Assembly (NCBI GenBank): GCA_965644315.1
Contig: CBFFRQ010000068.1
Span: 1,240,001 to 1,304,000 of the forward strand
DNA length: 64,000 nt
Source: Caecitellus pseudoparvulus
Taxonomy: Eukaryota > Bigyra: Bicosoecida
Direction of reading: 5' to 3'
In this document: positions 20,152 to 30,608 of the stretch, in pieces
How positions within the stretch are numbered: position 1 is the stretch's first letter
Layout: the number at the start of each line of letters is the position of its first letter
The notes under the pieces: model-generated
What the model was told of the DNA's origin: nothing
The model's database searches: none
What the model saw: the letters and a program-made list of their open reading frames with translations, nothing else
Program-made: the position numbers and the translations under genes

Positions 20152-20812
20152 TGTCCTGTGCAGTGGGTTGACGACGGGGCCGGTGTGCGGTGACGGCCTG
20201 CCTCTTGTTGCATGTGGCGCTCTCCACACTGTTCCACTTTCTGGGAAGCCAGGGCGCTGAAGTGCGGGTTGTAGTCATCTGACAATGCACACATGTATGC
20301 CTAGGTCCTCTTTCATGTGTGCATGCACCGCATGGTTCGCGCTGTCTCAGTGCTTACGTGGGCCTTGCCCTGCCGTCAAGCTGGCTCCATTCAGTGGGCG
20401 GTGCCCTGACTGTCAGTAGCCCCCCAGAGTGACGCCCCCCAAGCATCGTTGGGGTACCTCCTGTCGACAATCAACTTTGCCTTTTACCAAGTTGATCCGA
20501 GGTGTTGTGCCCCCCTCAAAACGAGGCCTCGTTATTTGGACTCATGCTGCTCAGCGGCAGCCGCCTTCGGGCTGGCACGAACTACACACAAAAAACTAAC
20601 CGAGCTAGCCTAATGAGTACACAACATCTGCGGCACTCAATATCAAAAACCCGCCCCTACCCCCGTTTGCAATTGGACACTCCCACGATTCAACTCACAA
20701 CCTTTGCGCCTGACAGAGCGTGAATCGGGCGCCGATTGACAAAGCGTGACTTGGGCGTCGAGACGCGGTGTTGTGAAGGTCAAGCTAGCCGTCCTGTGGC
20801 GTCACCCCCGCG
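20152..20812. other. Intergenic, lower-GC stretch with no recognised gene
   Basis: 661 bp between two rightward genes. 20440-20770 is less GC-rich than the surroundings and includes two similar segments (GCGTGAATCGGGCG and GCGTGACTTGGGCG) about 30 bp apart. No intact tRNA or protein family is seen; it could be the relic of a repeat. Confidence 0.4.
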
Positions 20813-22385
20813 ATGGCGAGTGTGACAACACAGAAGATGCGGACCATTGACTCCATCGTTGACCAGCTGGTCAGCACTGGGACGTATGCACGAGCAGTGA
20901 GCCAGGCAGCTGTGCAGGGCTGAAGGCGTGGTGCTGTGCAGCACCCGCCACTCCATTTCCACCTGCGCAGAGCTCTCAAGCGATCAAGGGCCAGTGCAAG
21001 CAGGTGGTGAACAACTTCCTCCATCTCACACCACAACAGGGGTCCTTCAGTGTGTGCGCGGAAGGGGGCAGGAGCCGCGCAGCACCTGCTGCACACTTTC
21101 CTGGACTTCTCTCGCAGCTACAAACAGCGGCACGACGCAGACACTGCTCAAGCTGCAAGGCGTCGTGCCCACTGAGTTTCAGGGCGCGACGTACCAGACC
21201 CCCATTGTGATGTGGATTCCACAGGGCTTCCCCAGCATCGCCCCCGTCGTCTACGTGACTCCCACGACAGGTGTGGCAGCCTGCCCCCGCGTTTCAACCG
21301 AAACGGCACGCACATGCCCGCCTTCTGCTCCGCCTGCAGGCATGACCATCCAGCACGGCCACAAGCACGTGGACATGTCAGGACTTGTGCACATTCCTGC
21401 GCTGCAGCAGTGGAACCCGACGGAGTCCCAGGCCGTGATCGCCATCGTGGAGTTGTGCAGCCACTTCTCCGCTCATCCACCCCTGCGTGCGCGGAGCGCG
21501 GCGCCCCAGCCGCGCTCTGAGCCGCCTTTCTCTGCTGGCAGCCTGCGGCCACCCATGTCCGGTGCCAGTCCACAGGGGGCCTCTGCCCGGGGTGGGCCGA
21601 GCACCCCCCCTCCCACTGGCGGCATCACCCGCCAGGTGTCCATGGAGAGCGAAGCAGAGAAGGCGCGGTACCGGGAGAAGGTGTCCTTGAAGATGCAGCA
21701 CGACATGCGCGGCGTGCTGGAGCAGCTCTGCCGCGACGTGGACCAGGAGTACGACCTGCAGGGCAAGGTGGCTGCCTCAGCCTCTCGCTTGCAGGAGCAC
21801 GAAGACGAACTGGAGCAGCACCACGCCGCCCTGCGCTCGTACGAGGCACAGCTGACCTCTTACGTGGACGCTCTGTCGTTGTGGGTGGCTCAGAATGAGA
21901 GTGTGGAGCTGGGCCCAGACACTGTGGGCAGTCTGGTGCAGCCGACTGACGTGCTGAGTGCACAGCTCCTTCGCACGGTGGCGGAAGCCGCGGCCATCGA
22001 GGACTCCTACGCACTGCTCAGCAAGGCTTTGGAAGCCGGCACCATCAGCGTGCAAGAGTACGTCAAGGAGGCACGCCGGCGGGGCAAGCGGCAGTATGAG
22101 CTGAAGGCGCTGGCTAAGACTATTCAGACAGAGCAGGCCAAGGCCTTCAAACCACCAGCGCCCACGCCCACCTCTGCGCCGCCGTACATGTCAGGCGGTC
22201 AGCACGGCACGCCCCCGGGCGCGCACCATGCCCCGCAGCAGCACTTGGTGTACACGACTGGTGGCATCACGCCCGCGGCAGCTGCAGGGGGCAGCCAAGA
22301 CTGGGTTGTCGTCCCGCAGGCCGCTGGGCACCATGGGCCGCAGGGCTCGTACAGGGGGTGGGGCGCTGGTCCTGGTCGGCGGTGA
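20813..22385 (+). CDS. VPS23: ESCRT-I subunit TSG101/VPS23 (plant ELC-like)
   Basis: Recognises ubiquitinated cargo at endosomes and recruits later ESCRTs for multivesicular-body sorting and scission. Four exons (20813-20896, 20971-21049, 21118-21270, 21340-22385) give 453 residues. The UEV domain, about residues 5-145, is rebuilt by the joins: QVVNNFLHLTPQQGSF|TTNSGTTQTLLKLQG, then QGATYQTPIVMWIPQGFP and PTTG|MTIQHGHKHVDMSG...LQQW. A Pro/Ser-rich linker follows, then a coiled coil (about 210-300) and the steadiness box (about 303-365), with AAAIEDSYALLSKALEAGTI and YVKEARRRGKRQYELKAL. A ~90-residue Pro/Gly/His-rich tail beyond the steadiness box is extra compared with animals. Its stop is 40 bp from the opposing RAP gene. 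Confidence 0.93.
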
Positions 22386-22425
22386 GCTGTCCGCCTCACG
22401 CAGGTGCAGTCGCAATGCAAGCCCT

Positions 22426-24936
22426 CTACCGCTGCTGGTTGTGGGTGAGGGGGGGGTGCCAGGCAGCCCAGGCTCTGTGCAGCTCCTCATGAAGCCATGC
22501 AGCGAGGGCGGACGGCGCAGCCCCCTCCAACAGGAAGTGCGGCACCGGCAGCACAGTCCAGCCAAGTGCCTGACAAGCCAGCTCATGGGCCAGCTCCTCA
22601 GGCTGGGGCGGGTGCAGCAGCTGCAGGAAGGCTGGGAGGGGGGACTGCCCCCCAGTGCAGGTGCTCAGGGCAGCTGCAGCGTGCTCTGCTGCACCAGGAA
22701 TCTGCGCGTCTCCTGCCAACCACGCCGCGTGCCCAGCGGTATCTTGTGGCTGTTCTCGCCACATGGCGGCAGCTTGTGCGCCCACCCCAGCAAGCTGGCG
22801 CGGCAAGGGCACGAAGTGGGAGGGCTGCCGCAGCACGACAAGGCGCCGGGCACGGGGCAGAGCGAACGGCACCTCCCGCCCCGTTGGGCCCAGGACGTTG
22901 ATAACGCCTTCCGCAGGCGAGGGAGCAGGCTCATCCTCAGCTGTCTCTAGCCCTAGGCTGGTCCGCAGTCGCTGTTGCGCGGCGTGCGGCGGCTCTCGGC
23001 TGAGGTCCACACGCACACTCTGTGCCAGCGCAGTGACCAGGGGGCTGCGCGGCGTGGCGGCGTGGCGCTGGTCGGCTCCAGGCCCACACGCCGCGCCGGC
23101 AAGGCACTGCACTGCAGCTTCCAACCGCGCACGGGAGGCTGCCGAGAACCTTGCCCCACCCTGTCCATCCAGCGCACAGTGCACTGCTGCTGCCTGAATC
23201 AGCGCCTGCCACGCTTCAGGGTGGGAGGGCGGCGGCGGCAAGCCGGCAATGCACCGGCGAAGGCTTGCACGCACCTGGCGAGTGCCCCCCACGAGGGAGA
23301 ACACTTGAACCTGCAACAGCTGCAGCGCAGAGTGCCATGGGAGGGTCTCCAGGGCGGCCTTGGCGCCTGGCTGTGTGGCCAGCCACCCCGCGAGACGCCC
23401 CGCAGCGTGTGGCTGCCCCATGCGCAGCAGCGTCCCGGCCAGCTGCACCTGGTCCTGCAGGGCGTCGTGGCTCACGCGAGCCTTGCTCTGTACGCCGGCG
23501 AGAGCTGCCTCCGCCACAGCCTGCACGTCACGCCCCGCCGCCACACACGCTTGCAGCAGGGCGCCGTGGGCTGCAGGCGAGCACGCCTCCATGCCCTGCT
23601 GGGCGATGGAGATGAGGTCAGTCACCAGGGCGTCTTGCATCGCGCCGCCCGAGCCCACATGCGCCAGGCCCCGGGCTGCAAATGCTGCCCCGGCAGGGGA
23701 CACGCCGCCGGCGCGACGCAGCACCTGCCGCAGCCTGTCCAAGGCCGCGCGGCCGGCTACCTGCCCAGGCTGCTGCAAGAGGAAGGCTCCATCCAGTGCC
23801 AGGCACAGCTCCTGCCCCCCCAGCGCCGGAATGTGTGGTGTGAGCGCCTGCAGCCAGGTGGTGGCGAAGTCTCGCAGGCTGCTGCTGTGCGCCGCTGCGC
23901 CCTGGTGCAGTGCCGCAGCGGCACCGGCATGCAGCAACAGCGCACACTGGTGCGGGGACACAGTGTCACGGCAGGCGACAGCAGCGTCCAGGAGCGGCTC
24001 CTCCAGGTGCAGGTCACAGTGTTGGAAAGCTCGGAGGGCGGCAGCGGCACAGCGCACCCGGCAGCGCGTGGACATGCCCCCTGCGTTCCCGCCTGCATGC
24101 AGCAGCAGGCGCCGCAGGCACTCCCGACCCTCGGCGGAGGGATGCACGTGACACAGTCTGGCCAGCGCGTCCAGGGCTGTGCTGACGGCAGGGCCGGACA
24201 GGGCGCTGAGGTCTGCGCGCTGCAGCAGGCGGCACACTGGGCCTGGCGACCCCGCAGGCCATGTCCGGCGCATCTGCGCGGCATACAGCAAGGCGCTCAG
24301 GGACTGTTCATGGGAGGGGAGTCGGAGGCGCGGCAGCATGGCCGGGGCGGCCGCCCACAGGGTGGATGCGTCGCAGCCCAGGCGCTCCGCGGGCAGCAGC
24401 AGGCCTGCCCAAACATCTGGCTGCAGGTGCCTTCGCTGACTCGCAGTGGACAGGGCAAGGTTTGCGATGGAGGCCATGGAAGTGCGCAGGGCTCTGCGAC
24501 TGCTTGCGACTTGGTTTGCCAGCTTCAGGCATGTCAGCAATTGTCGCGGTGCGGCACGAGACCAGGCCACCTGCGTTCTGCACGCTGCTGCAGCGCGCCC
24601 CACCACTGAGACCAGCGGCTTGGGGGGGTGCCTGGGCTGCTCGCGGAGGGAAAATAAGACGCTATTGAGATCCTCGACTGGGCAGGGGGTGGGGGATTCT
24701 TGAAGACGCGAGAGAAGCTCAACAAGGCCTGCGTCGCGTTTCGACTGCGTTTCGGTGTGCACTCCGCGACACCTGCACCCAGCCCACATGGGGAGGAAAC
24801 TGCTGATGAGCGGGGTGTGCGGTGAGCACAACAAAGGGACACAAGGCCAAGCGGGAGCTAGCCTGTGCGTGAGGGCAAGGCCACCCCCTTGCCACAGGGT
24901 GCGTCGAAGCGGCCCTGCCCTCATCGCTGCCGCCAT
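22426..24936 (-). CDS. RAP-domain organelle RNA-binding protein, divergent
   Basis: A single 837-codon frame encoding 836 residues. The N-terminus (MAAAMRAGPLRRTLWQGGG and following) is Arg-rich without acids and looks like a transit peptide. The body is all alpha-helical and Ala/Leu-rich with weak repeats of about 35-40 residues (LLTCLKLANQVAS, LSALLYAAQMRR, ALLQACVAAGRD), as in OPR/FASTK-type RNA-binding proteins. The C-terminal LACQALGWTVLPVPHFLLE fits the end of a RAP domain (helix, Gly-Trp, beta strand), but the first half of the RAP domain is weak. Members of this class act in processing or translation of mitochondrial or plastid RNAs. Evidence is weaker than for its neighbour, 132 bp away on the same strand; the two may be diverged duplicates. 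Confidence 0.65.
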   Translation of the reverse strand: MAAAMRAGPLRRTLWQGGGLALTHRLAPAWPCVPLLCSPHTPLISSFLPMWAGCRCRGVHTETQSKRDAGLVELLSRLQESPTPCPVEDLNSVLFSLREQPRHPPKPLVSVVGRAAAACRTQVAWSRAAPRQLLTCLKLANQVASSRRALRTSMASIANLALSTASQRRHLQPDVWAGLLLPAERLGCDASTLWAAAPAMLPRLRLPSHEQSLSALLYAAQMRRTWPAGSPGPVCRLLQRADLSALSGPAVSTALDALARLCHVHPSAEGRECLRRLLLHAGGNAGGMSTRCRVRCAAAALRAFQHCDLHLEEPLLDAAVACRDTVSPHQCALLLHAGAAAALHQGAAAHSSSLRDFATTWLQALTPHIPALGGQELCLALDGAFLLQQPGQVAGRAALDRLRQVLRRAGGVSPAGAAFAARGLAHVGSGGAMQDALVTDLISIAQQGMEACSPAAHGALLQACVAAGRDVQAVAEAALAGVQSKARVSHDALQDQVQLAGTLLRMGQPHAAGRLAGWLATQPGAKAALETLPWHSALQLLQVQVFSLVGGTRQVRASLRRCIAGLPPPPSHPEAWQALIQAAAVHCALDGQGGARFSAASRARLEAAVQCLAGAACGPGADQRHAATPRSPLVTALAQSVRVDLSREPPHAAQQRLRTSLGLETAEDEPAPSPAEGVINVLGPTGREVPFALPRARRLVVLRQPSHFVPLPRQLAGVGAQAAAMWREQPQDTAGHAAWLAGDAQIPGAAEHAAAALSTCTGGQSPLPAFLQLLHPPQPEELAHELACQALGWTVLPVPHFLLEGAAPSALAAWLHEELHRAWAAWHPPLTHNQQR

Positions 24937-25068
24937 CCTCGCACTTTGTCCTTGGCCCTGCGCTCAAGCACGGTGGCAGCCTGCGACTCCAGCGGTGCGC
25001 CCAGGGCACGGAAGCTGCCTTTGTGTATTTTGAAGTCTGGCGCGAGTGTGAAGGGGGGCAGCCCCGCC

Positions 25069-28000
25069 TCACTGCAGGGCCGCCACAAGGGCCTGGGGCA
25101 GCGGCTGCCCAGGCGTGGAGAGCTCTGTGGCGGGAATGCTCAGCACGGTCCACCCCATCCACTCCAGGGCCTCGCGCCGCCGCTGGGAAATCATGCCTGG
25201 CCGGCGGGGTGCGTTGGTGCGCCACACCCCTCCCCGGCCGCCCCCCTCGGCAGTCTCAGTCAGCTGGCTGGGCGCATCCCACAGCGTGCGCACCACGGAC
25301 GGCGGCACGCCAGCGACGCTGGGCAAGTCATGCAGGCCAGCAGGGTCCTTTTGCTCGGCGCTGGAGTCTGCTGCGCTGAACTGCCGCAGCAGCGTGACGT
25401 AGTACTGGTTTGTGGGGAGCCACTCGGGGCACTGGCGCAGGGCGGCCAGCACCTGTGGCAGGCCGTGAATGTCCTCCCACCGCGTGGCGGCGTCGTGGGA
25501 GAAAGGCGTGTACACCTCCACCGCCAGGCGCTTGGTGGGGAAGACGACGTCTGCCCGGATGCCGTTCACCAGCGTGTGCACCTGGAATGGCGGGATGCCC
25601 TCGGCAGCCTCCAGCACCCCCACCATGGCTGACAGGTGCTGAGGTGTGCTGTGGTGTGGCTGCACCAGCACACCCCGCCCCACACCCCGCATGGGCACTT
25701 CATCTGGCAGGTCTCGCAGCAGCTGCTCCTGCGCCCACTGCTGTGGCTCGAGGTCCGGCTCTTCCTCCTCTTCTTCGGCGGCCGCCGCCAGAGCTTCCCC
25801 GGCTCCGGGCTGCCGCAGCGCAGCTGCCAGGGCGTCACTTGCCTCCCCCCCTGCTGCGTACACATCCAGGTCCTGCCTGGAGATGCCTGCCAGGGGGCCC
25901 TCCTGAATGACGTCCGCATCACCCTGTCCCTCTGCCTCCTCCAGCAATGCTGCCCCAGCCTTGGCTGCAGCCTGCACCTCCTCAGCATCCCACCCCGCGA
26001 CGGGGGGCGCGTCGCCTGTGGCTGCTGCTGTCGCATACGCTGCCTGCAGCTCGGTGTGCAAGTCAGCTGGGACAATGTGTGTGGACCCCGCTACCCAAGC
26101 CGAGGAAACCAGCTCTGCAGTCTGCCACATGTAGGCAGGCAAGGCCTGCACGGCAGCTCGGGCGGCGTCAGCCACCCGTGGCGGCCCAGTGGCAACGAGT
26201 CGCAGCAGGTGGGTGCGCAGGGACAGCAGCAGCAGCCAATCCCGGGGGGAAATGACCACTTGCCGCAGGGGGAGGTGCTGCAACACTGTGCGCATGGGCA
26301 CGCCGGGCCGCATGATGGTGGCAGCGGTGTCCACCGCACTGCTGGGCGTGGCAGACCTGCTGCCGCTTGCCTCCTGCACCCGGTCCTCTGGCGAAGCCAT
26401 GGGCAGGGCCGTCCCGGCGTGCCACGCCACCTCCTCCAGCGCGGGCAGGCGCCGCCGGATTTCACTGTGGATGTCCGGCGGCAAGCAGCCGTGCAGGACA
26501 CGGAGGGCTGAGGGCACCATGTCCAGGAAGTCTGCCGCGGCTGGCCCCAGCTCGCTGCCAGCCTCCCCTGCCTGCAGCAAGGGGAGCGCGCCCGTCAAGA
26601 AGCTCACAATTGCGTGTGCCCTGAACATGTGCTCGGCAGAGTGCTCTGTGCTGTCTGCCACGTACGTCTGCCGCAGAGTGGAGCCCTTTGACCGGTCCGC
26701 GAACTGCTGCCCGTGACCCTGCAGGATGCCATGCATGTGCTCAGCCATGCGCGCCACCACTGCGACCTGCACAGGCTCCGGCAGGGGCAGGGACAACTTG
26801 ACGGCGCTGTTCACGACAGTGGCAATGTCCAAGACAGAGTACTCCTGGATGTGTGCCAGGAGGTACTCGTGGCACCACTGCGTCATGCCGCTGTGCACGG
26901 TGTGTGTGTGTGCCTGCGCCTGCAGAGCTGTGCTCACCTGCCGGGGGGTCAGGGTGCTCGTGGCAGGGGTCGTAGCCAGCAGCGCCTCAGCAACTGCGTC
27001 CATGAGGGCGAGGAGAGGCACTGGGTGGCTGAGGGTGCCTTCTGACACCTTGGACAGCGAGTGCAGCATGGACAGCAGGGTGGGCAGCCCAGCCACGTGC
27101 CGGTTCACGTACACATGGTTGGCCAGCTGCAAGAGGCACTTCCAGCGAGACCGCAGCGATCCATGTGGGTACTGTGCCAGCGCAGCTGCGACCTCGGCTG
27201 CGCCTGCAGGGGTGATGCTGGTGCTCTGCAGGGGGTGTGCGGCAGGCAGCAGCCCGCCATGCGCTGCGTGGGCCTCCCCCTGCGCATTCACCACCTCTTG
27301 TGAGAGGGATGGGACATCCAGCACCATCATGTTGGGCAAGAATGCCGCTGCTGGCTTGCTGTCTGCTTCCTGGTCTGCGGCAGGCAGCGCAGGCAGTGGG
27401 CGGGGCAGTGCCGTCAGCATGTCTGCGCGGTCCAGCACAAGCTGCAGTGCGTTGCTAGACACGCCTCGGTGGAAGCCAGGCAGCTGCGGAAAGGTGCGCA
27501 GCATTCTCCACCAGAGGTCCGACGCCGTGGCAGCGTGCAGGGAAGCCACCAAGGCAGAGGTGAGGGGGGACACCGTGGACACCAGGCGGTACCCCATCTT
27601 ACTGAGTGCAATGATTTCCACCACGTCCAGGGCCCAGCGAGACAGGATGCTGTGCTGCTGCAGGAGCGCCGCTGCTGTGCGCCCGGCAGCGTCCTGGCGC
27701 TTCAGCAGCGTGCGGATGCCTCGGGGGCCGTCCAGGCGCCAGCGGGAGCAGTTCGTCATGATGCTGCCAGACACCTCCTGGTTCGCCTGCGCCAGGGCCC
27801 ACGTGAGGGCGGGCAAGGCAGGGCGCATGGCGGTCAGCAGTGCCCGAAGGTTGGATAGTGGCAGCACCTTGCGGCCGTTGACGATGATGGTCCACACGTC
27901 CACCGGTGCCAGGGAGCCAGGGCTGGCCGCACCCTTGCCCAGCGCCTGGGCAGCGGACGCCGCAGACAAGCTACCCAGGCGTGCCAACATGTAGGAGAAC

Positions 28001-28656
28001 GACGTCTCCACATCGTACTCTTGCACCACACCATCCAAGGAGGACAGGGACACGCTCAGCGCGACGGCGTCCTGGCCCATTGCAGCTTGCAGCGAGCTCA
28101 GCGCGCGGATGCACGTCGCCAAGTCAGCCAAGGCCATAGGCTGCCCTGCCGCAAGGACGTCTGTCATGTGCTGGAACAGCGTCCCGGCACGGGTGTCCTC
28201 CCGCAGCACCCTGCCCACGCCAGGGTCCATGGCTGCCAGCTCGAGCGCGGAGGCCACTGCCTGCACATCTGGAGTGCGCCCTGGCTGCTGCAGCATGTAC
28301 TGCTCCACAATGTCCAGCACGGCGACAGCAACGGGAGCTTGCTTGAAGTGGTCTGCGCCGGCGTTGGGTACAGAGATGCTCCACTGTGGGACGCTGCGCT
28401 CCCCAGCCAAGGCGGCGTTGCATGCCGCTCGGAGCTGCCGAACGAGCTCCTGTGTCGGCCTCTGTTTCGTTGCCTCGGCCCCCACTTCAAAAGCAGACAA
28501 TGCTGCGCCAGAGCTTTTCCTTGTACTGGGCCGCCCCCCTGGCGCGAGGCGGGTGCCTGTGCTGCTCAAGCACCTCGCTGCCTGAACAGCGATGCGGTGT
28601 GGCGCAACTGGGGGCCGAAGCGCCTTGCAGCGGCCAATCAACAGGCAAGCTGCCAT
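25069..28656 (-). CDS. RAP-domain organelle RNA-binding protein
   Basis: One long exon of 1195 residues. ATG at 28656 was chosen because it opens a good organelle presequence (MAACLLIGRCKALRPPVAPH) and the longer frame starts only at a GTG. The central ~800 residues are helical, with FASTK/OPR-like repeats (LADLATCIRALSSLQAAMGQ, YSVLDIATVVNSAVKL). An acidic spacer (AAAEEEEEEPDLEPQQ) precedes the C-terminal RAP domain, about residues 1020-1185. The RAP domain has VNGIRADVVFPTKRLAVEVY, a Trp-Glu-Asp loop and, after an insertion, RRREALEWMGWTVLSIPATE. RAP domains are predicted RNA-binding or endonuclease-like folds acting on organelle transcripts. The target RNA is unknown. The upstream neighbour is TFB2 on the same strand. 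Confidence 0.85.
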   Translation of the reverse strand: MAACLLIGRCKALRPPVAPHRIAVQAARCLSSTGTRLAPGGRPSTRKSSGAALSAFEVGAEATKQRPTQELVRQLRAACNAALAGERSVPQWSISVPNAGADHFKQAPVAVAVLDIVEQYMLQQPGRTPDVQAVASALELAAMDPGVGRVLREDTRAGTLFQHMTDVLAAGQPMALADLATCIRALSSLQAAMGQDAVALSVSLSSLDGVVQEYDVETSFSYMLARLGSLSAASAAQALGKGAASPGSLAPVDVWTIIVNGRKVLPLSNLRALLTAMRPALPALTWALAQANQEVSGSIMTNCSRWRLDGPRGIRTLLKRQDAAGRTAAALLQQHSILSRWALDVVEIIALSKMGYRLVSTVSPLTSALVASLHAATASDLWWRMLRTFPQLPGFHRGVSSNALQLVLDRADMLTALPRPLPALPAADQEADSKPAAAFLPNMMVLDVPSLSQEVVNAQGEAHAAHGGLLPAAHPLQSTSITPAGAAEVAAALAQYPHGSLRSRWKCLLQLANHVYVNRHVAGLPTLLSMLHSLSKVSEGTLSHPVPLLALMDAVAEALLATTPATSTLTPRQVSTALQAQAHTHTVHSGMTQWCHEYLLAHIQEYSVLDIATVVNSAVKLSLPLPEPVQVAVVARMAEHMHGILQGHGQQFADRSKGSTLRQTYVADSTEHSAEHMFRAHAIVSFLTGALPLLQAGEAGSELGPAAADFLDMVPSALRVLHGCLPPDIHSEIRRRLPALEEVAWHAGTALPMASPEDRVQEASGSRSATPSSAVDTAATIMRPGVPMRTVLQHLPLRQVVISPRDWLLLLSLRTHLLRLVATGPPRVADAARAAVQALPAYMWQTAELVSSAWVAGSTHIVPADLHTELQAAYATAAATGDAPPVAGWDAEEVQAAAKAGAALLEEAEGQGDADVIQEGPLAGISRQDLDVYAAGGEASDALAAALRQPGAGEALAAAAEEEEEEPDLEPQQWAQEQLLRDLPDEVPMRGVGRGVLVQPHHSTPQHLSAMVGVLEAAEGIPPFQVHTLVNGIRADVVFPTKRLAVEVYTPFSHDAATRWEDIHGLPQVLAALRQCPEWLPTNQYYVTLLRQFSAADSSAEQKDPAGLHDLPSVAGVPPSVVRTLWDAPSQLTETAEGGGRGGVWRTNAPRRPGMISQRRREALEWMGWTVLSIPATELSTPGQPLPQALVAALQ

Positions 28657-28891
28657 TAAAATAGTACTTGGACACGTCGATCGTGCGGACCGCAAGGAGA
28701 CGCTCAGGTGTGTGCGAAGCTGCCACTGGTCAGGGTGCGGAAATTGTATGCTTCGCCCCAGCACGTTTTCCTCTAACTCGTGAGGGTCCGCGGCAGGCGC
28801 GGGGAAAGCGCGACTGGTACAGGGATGTTCCTAAAATGCTCGATACGATTCCGTGAATAAATTGTTCGGGTATCCGTCTTGCCACCGGGTA

Positions 28892-30608
28892 TCATGCCTG
28901 CCCAGCTCGGCTCGCTCTCCAGGCCTGAAGGATCTGCTTGACGAGCGCCCGGGCATGCGCGTGCACCACGATGAGCATCTCATCCTCATCGGCAAATAGG
29001 ACTGGGCATGGGGACTTGGCCGCCATCAACTTCTGCAGCACCTCCTCAAACTCTGCTCGGCTGTCAAAGTCCCGGAGCAGCCCGCAGCTGGTCATGGTCG
29101 TACGTGTGCGCTCCGCCTCCCACGCGTAGAGCTGGTCAGAGACATTCTCGGGAATGTCCAAGCCTTGCTCCTTCATGACGCCATGCAGGCGGCTGCGAAG
29201 GAAGCCGACAATGCTGGTGGCTGTCAGCCCCATGTCCAGGGCCTGCACGACAGAGCGGCGCTTGAGGGTGGCACATGTCAAGTTGGGCAGGACTGAGTCG
29301 ATCTCGGCGCAAAGAGCCAGGAGGGACACTTGAACAGGATCGCTAGAGTACATATACACCCGCATGTTCTTCTCCACCACCACGCTAGAAGGGCTGGCGA
29401 CGCTGCTGCCACTTGTCTCCTCACCTTTGCTCTGGCTGCCTGCGAGGCGAGCGCAGAGGCTGGTCGGGTACACCGTACCGCTCTCAGTCAGTAGCACGAG
29501 GCCCACGACGGCCAAGTCGCGCAGCACCAATTGGGAGGCTTTACTGAGCCCCCGTGCGTCGTATGCCTTGCCTGCTTCGCAGAAACTAAGCTGAAACAGC
29601 AAGCCCAGCACTTCAGGAGCTGCCAGCGCAGCAGACACGCGGGCCTTTGACTTGATGTACTCCCCAACAAAGCTCCACAGCTGCACATGGAGATCCTGCA
29701 GTAAAAAAGCATACCCTTTGCGTGTGATGTGCACGGCTTTGTTCTGCATCACTCTCGACATGACTGTCTCTCTCTCTCGGTGTAGTGTCTGCTCCAGGGC
29801 CTCAGCCGTGTCCCCCTGCCCGTCACCCGCTGCATGTGCACCTGCAGTCGACTCAGAGGGTGCAGTGGAGATGCCTACCATTCGCGCGTAAGCAGCGGCA
29901 GGGGCCTGTTCCGCTCCGCCACTGCCCAGCAAGCCAATGGACACCAACACCACAAGCACTTCAGGAGGGGGCACAGCGCAGCCGGGCGACCCCAAGAGAT
30001 ACGTAAGGATGCCGTTCCATGCCATGCGTGCGTGCGCTTCCACCCTGCCTGGGTCCACAGACCCTACTGTGCTCGGGAGAGGCACGCGCCCTGGAGACTC
30101 TTGGTGTGCTGCGAGGTGTCTGCGGACGTCGGGCCCCAGCTGGATGCAGTCACCCTGGCGCGACGAAGAAGCAGAGACCTCAGCGCTGCTCATGCCAGTG
30201 ACCTTTTTCACAAATCCCACCGTGAGTAGCTGAGCGGCAGAGGCGTGTGCCGTGTAGCGTGGAGTCGACAGCGCGAGGCAGGGGACACGCACGTGTTTTA
30301 ACTGTGACTGCGCCTGCTCTTGGGCATCTGTGTCAGCTTTGAACCACTGCATCACGAAAGTGTCGATCCGCACGCCCCTCTTCACCCCCATCAGCCGCGC
30401 GACCATTCTGTGAATCACGCGAGGGACTTACTGGCGTGAAGAGCCAGCCCTTGCTGCGGCTGTCACCCATAACGCACAGCTTAGCAAGGGGGGAAAGGCT
30501 GTGCAGGACAGCCAGCACCGCCCACTCATTTCGATACAGCAAGTCTTTCTCATCTGGTGCCAGCGTTTCGAGAAAGGAAAAGAGGTCGGGCGCTCCAGGC
30601 GTTGCCAT
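28892..30608 (-). CDS. GTF2H4: TFIIH core subunit p52/TFB2
   Basis: Component of the TFIIH core that anchors and stimulates the XPB translocase in transcription initiation and nucleotide-excision repair. Exons 30478-30608 and 28892-30407 give 548 residues. The join uses donor GTGCGT inside the first frame and a TTCACAG acceptor, fusing PLAK to LMVARLMG as in the family's conserved LAKxWVMRML segment. Recognisable blocks are DLFSFLETLAPDEKDLLYRN, WFKADTDAQEQAQ, WNGILTYLLGSP, GYAFLLQDLHVQLWSFVGEY, EVLGLLFQLSFCEAGKAYD and VEKNMRVYMYSSDPVQVSLL. The C-terminal p8-binding region has QLYAWEAERTRT and VLFADEDEMLIVVHAHARAL. It is longer than the human protein (462) mainly through an insertion near residues 100-220. 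Divergent from the RNA-repair gene across 407 bp. Confidence 0.93.

Noticed and set aside
20640-20720. tRNA-like sequence on the minus strand
   Set aside because: A T-arm-like GTTGTGAGTTGAATC is present, but no matching acceptor stem, D arm or anticodon stem can be folded.
28657-28764. Upstream extension of the second RAP protein to a GTG at 28764
   Set aside because: Non-ATG start; the ATG at 28656 opens a convincing presequence and the extra 36 residues look like 5' UTR.
30409-30432. A 24 nt intron (GTAAGT...CACAG) in TFB2
   Set aside because: The donor looks good, but the reading frame does not continue correctly. The upstream GTGCGT donor at 30477 gives a normal ~70 nt intron and restores the conserved LAK-LMVARL segment.
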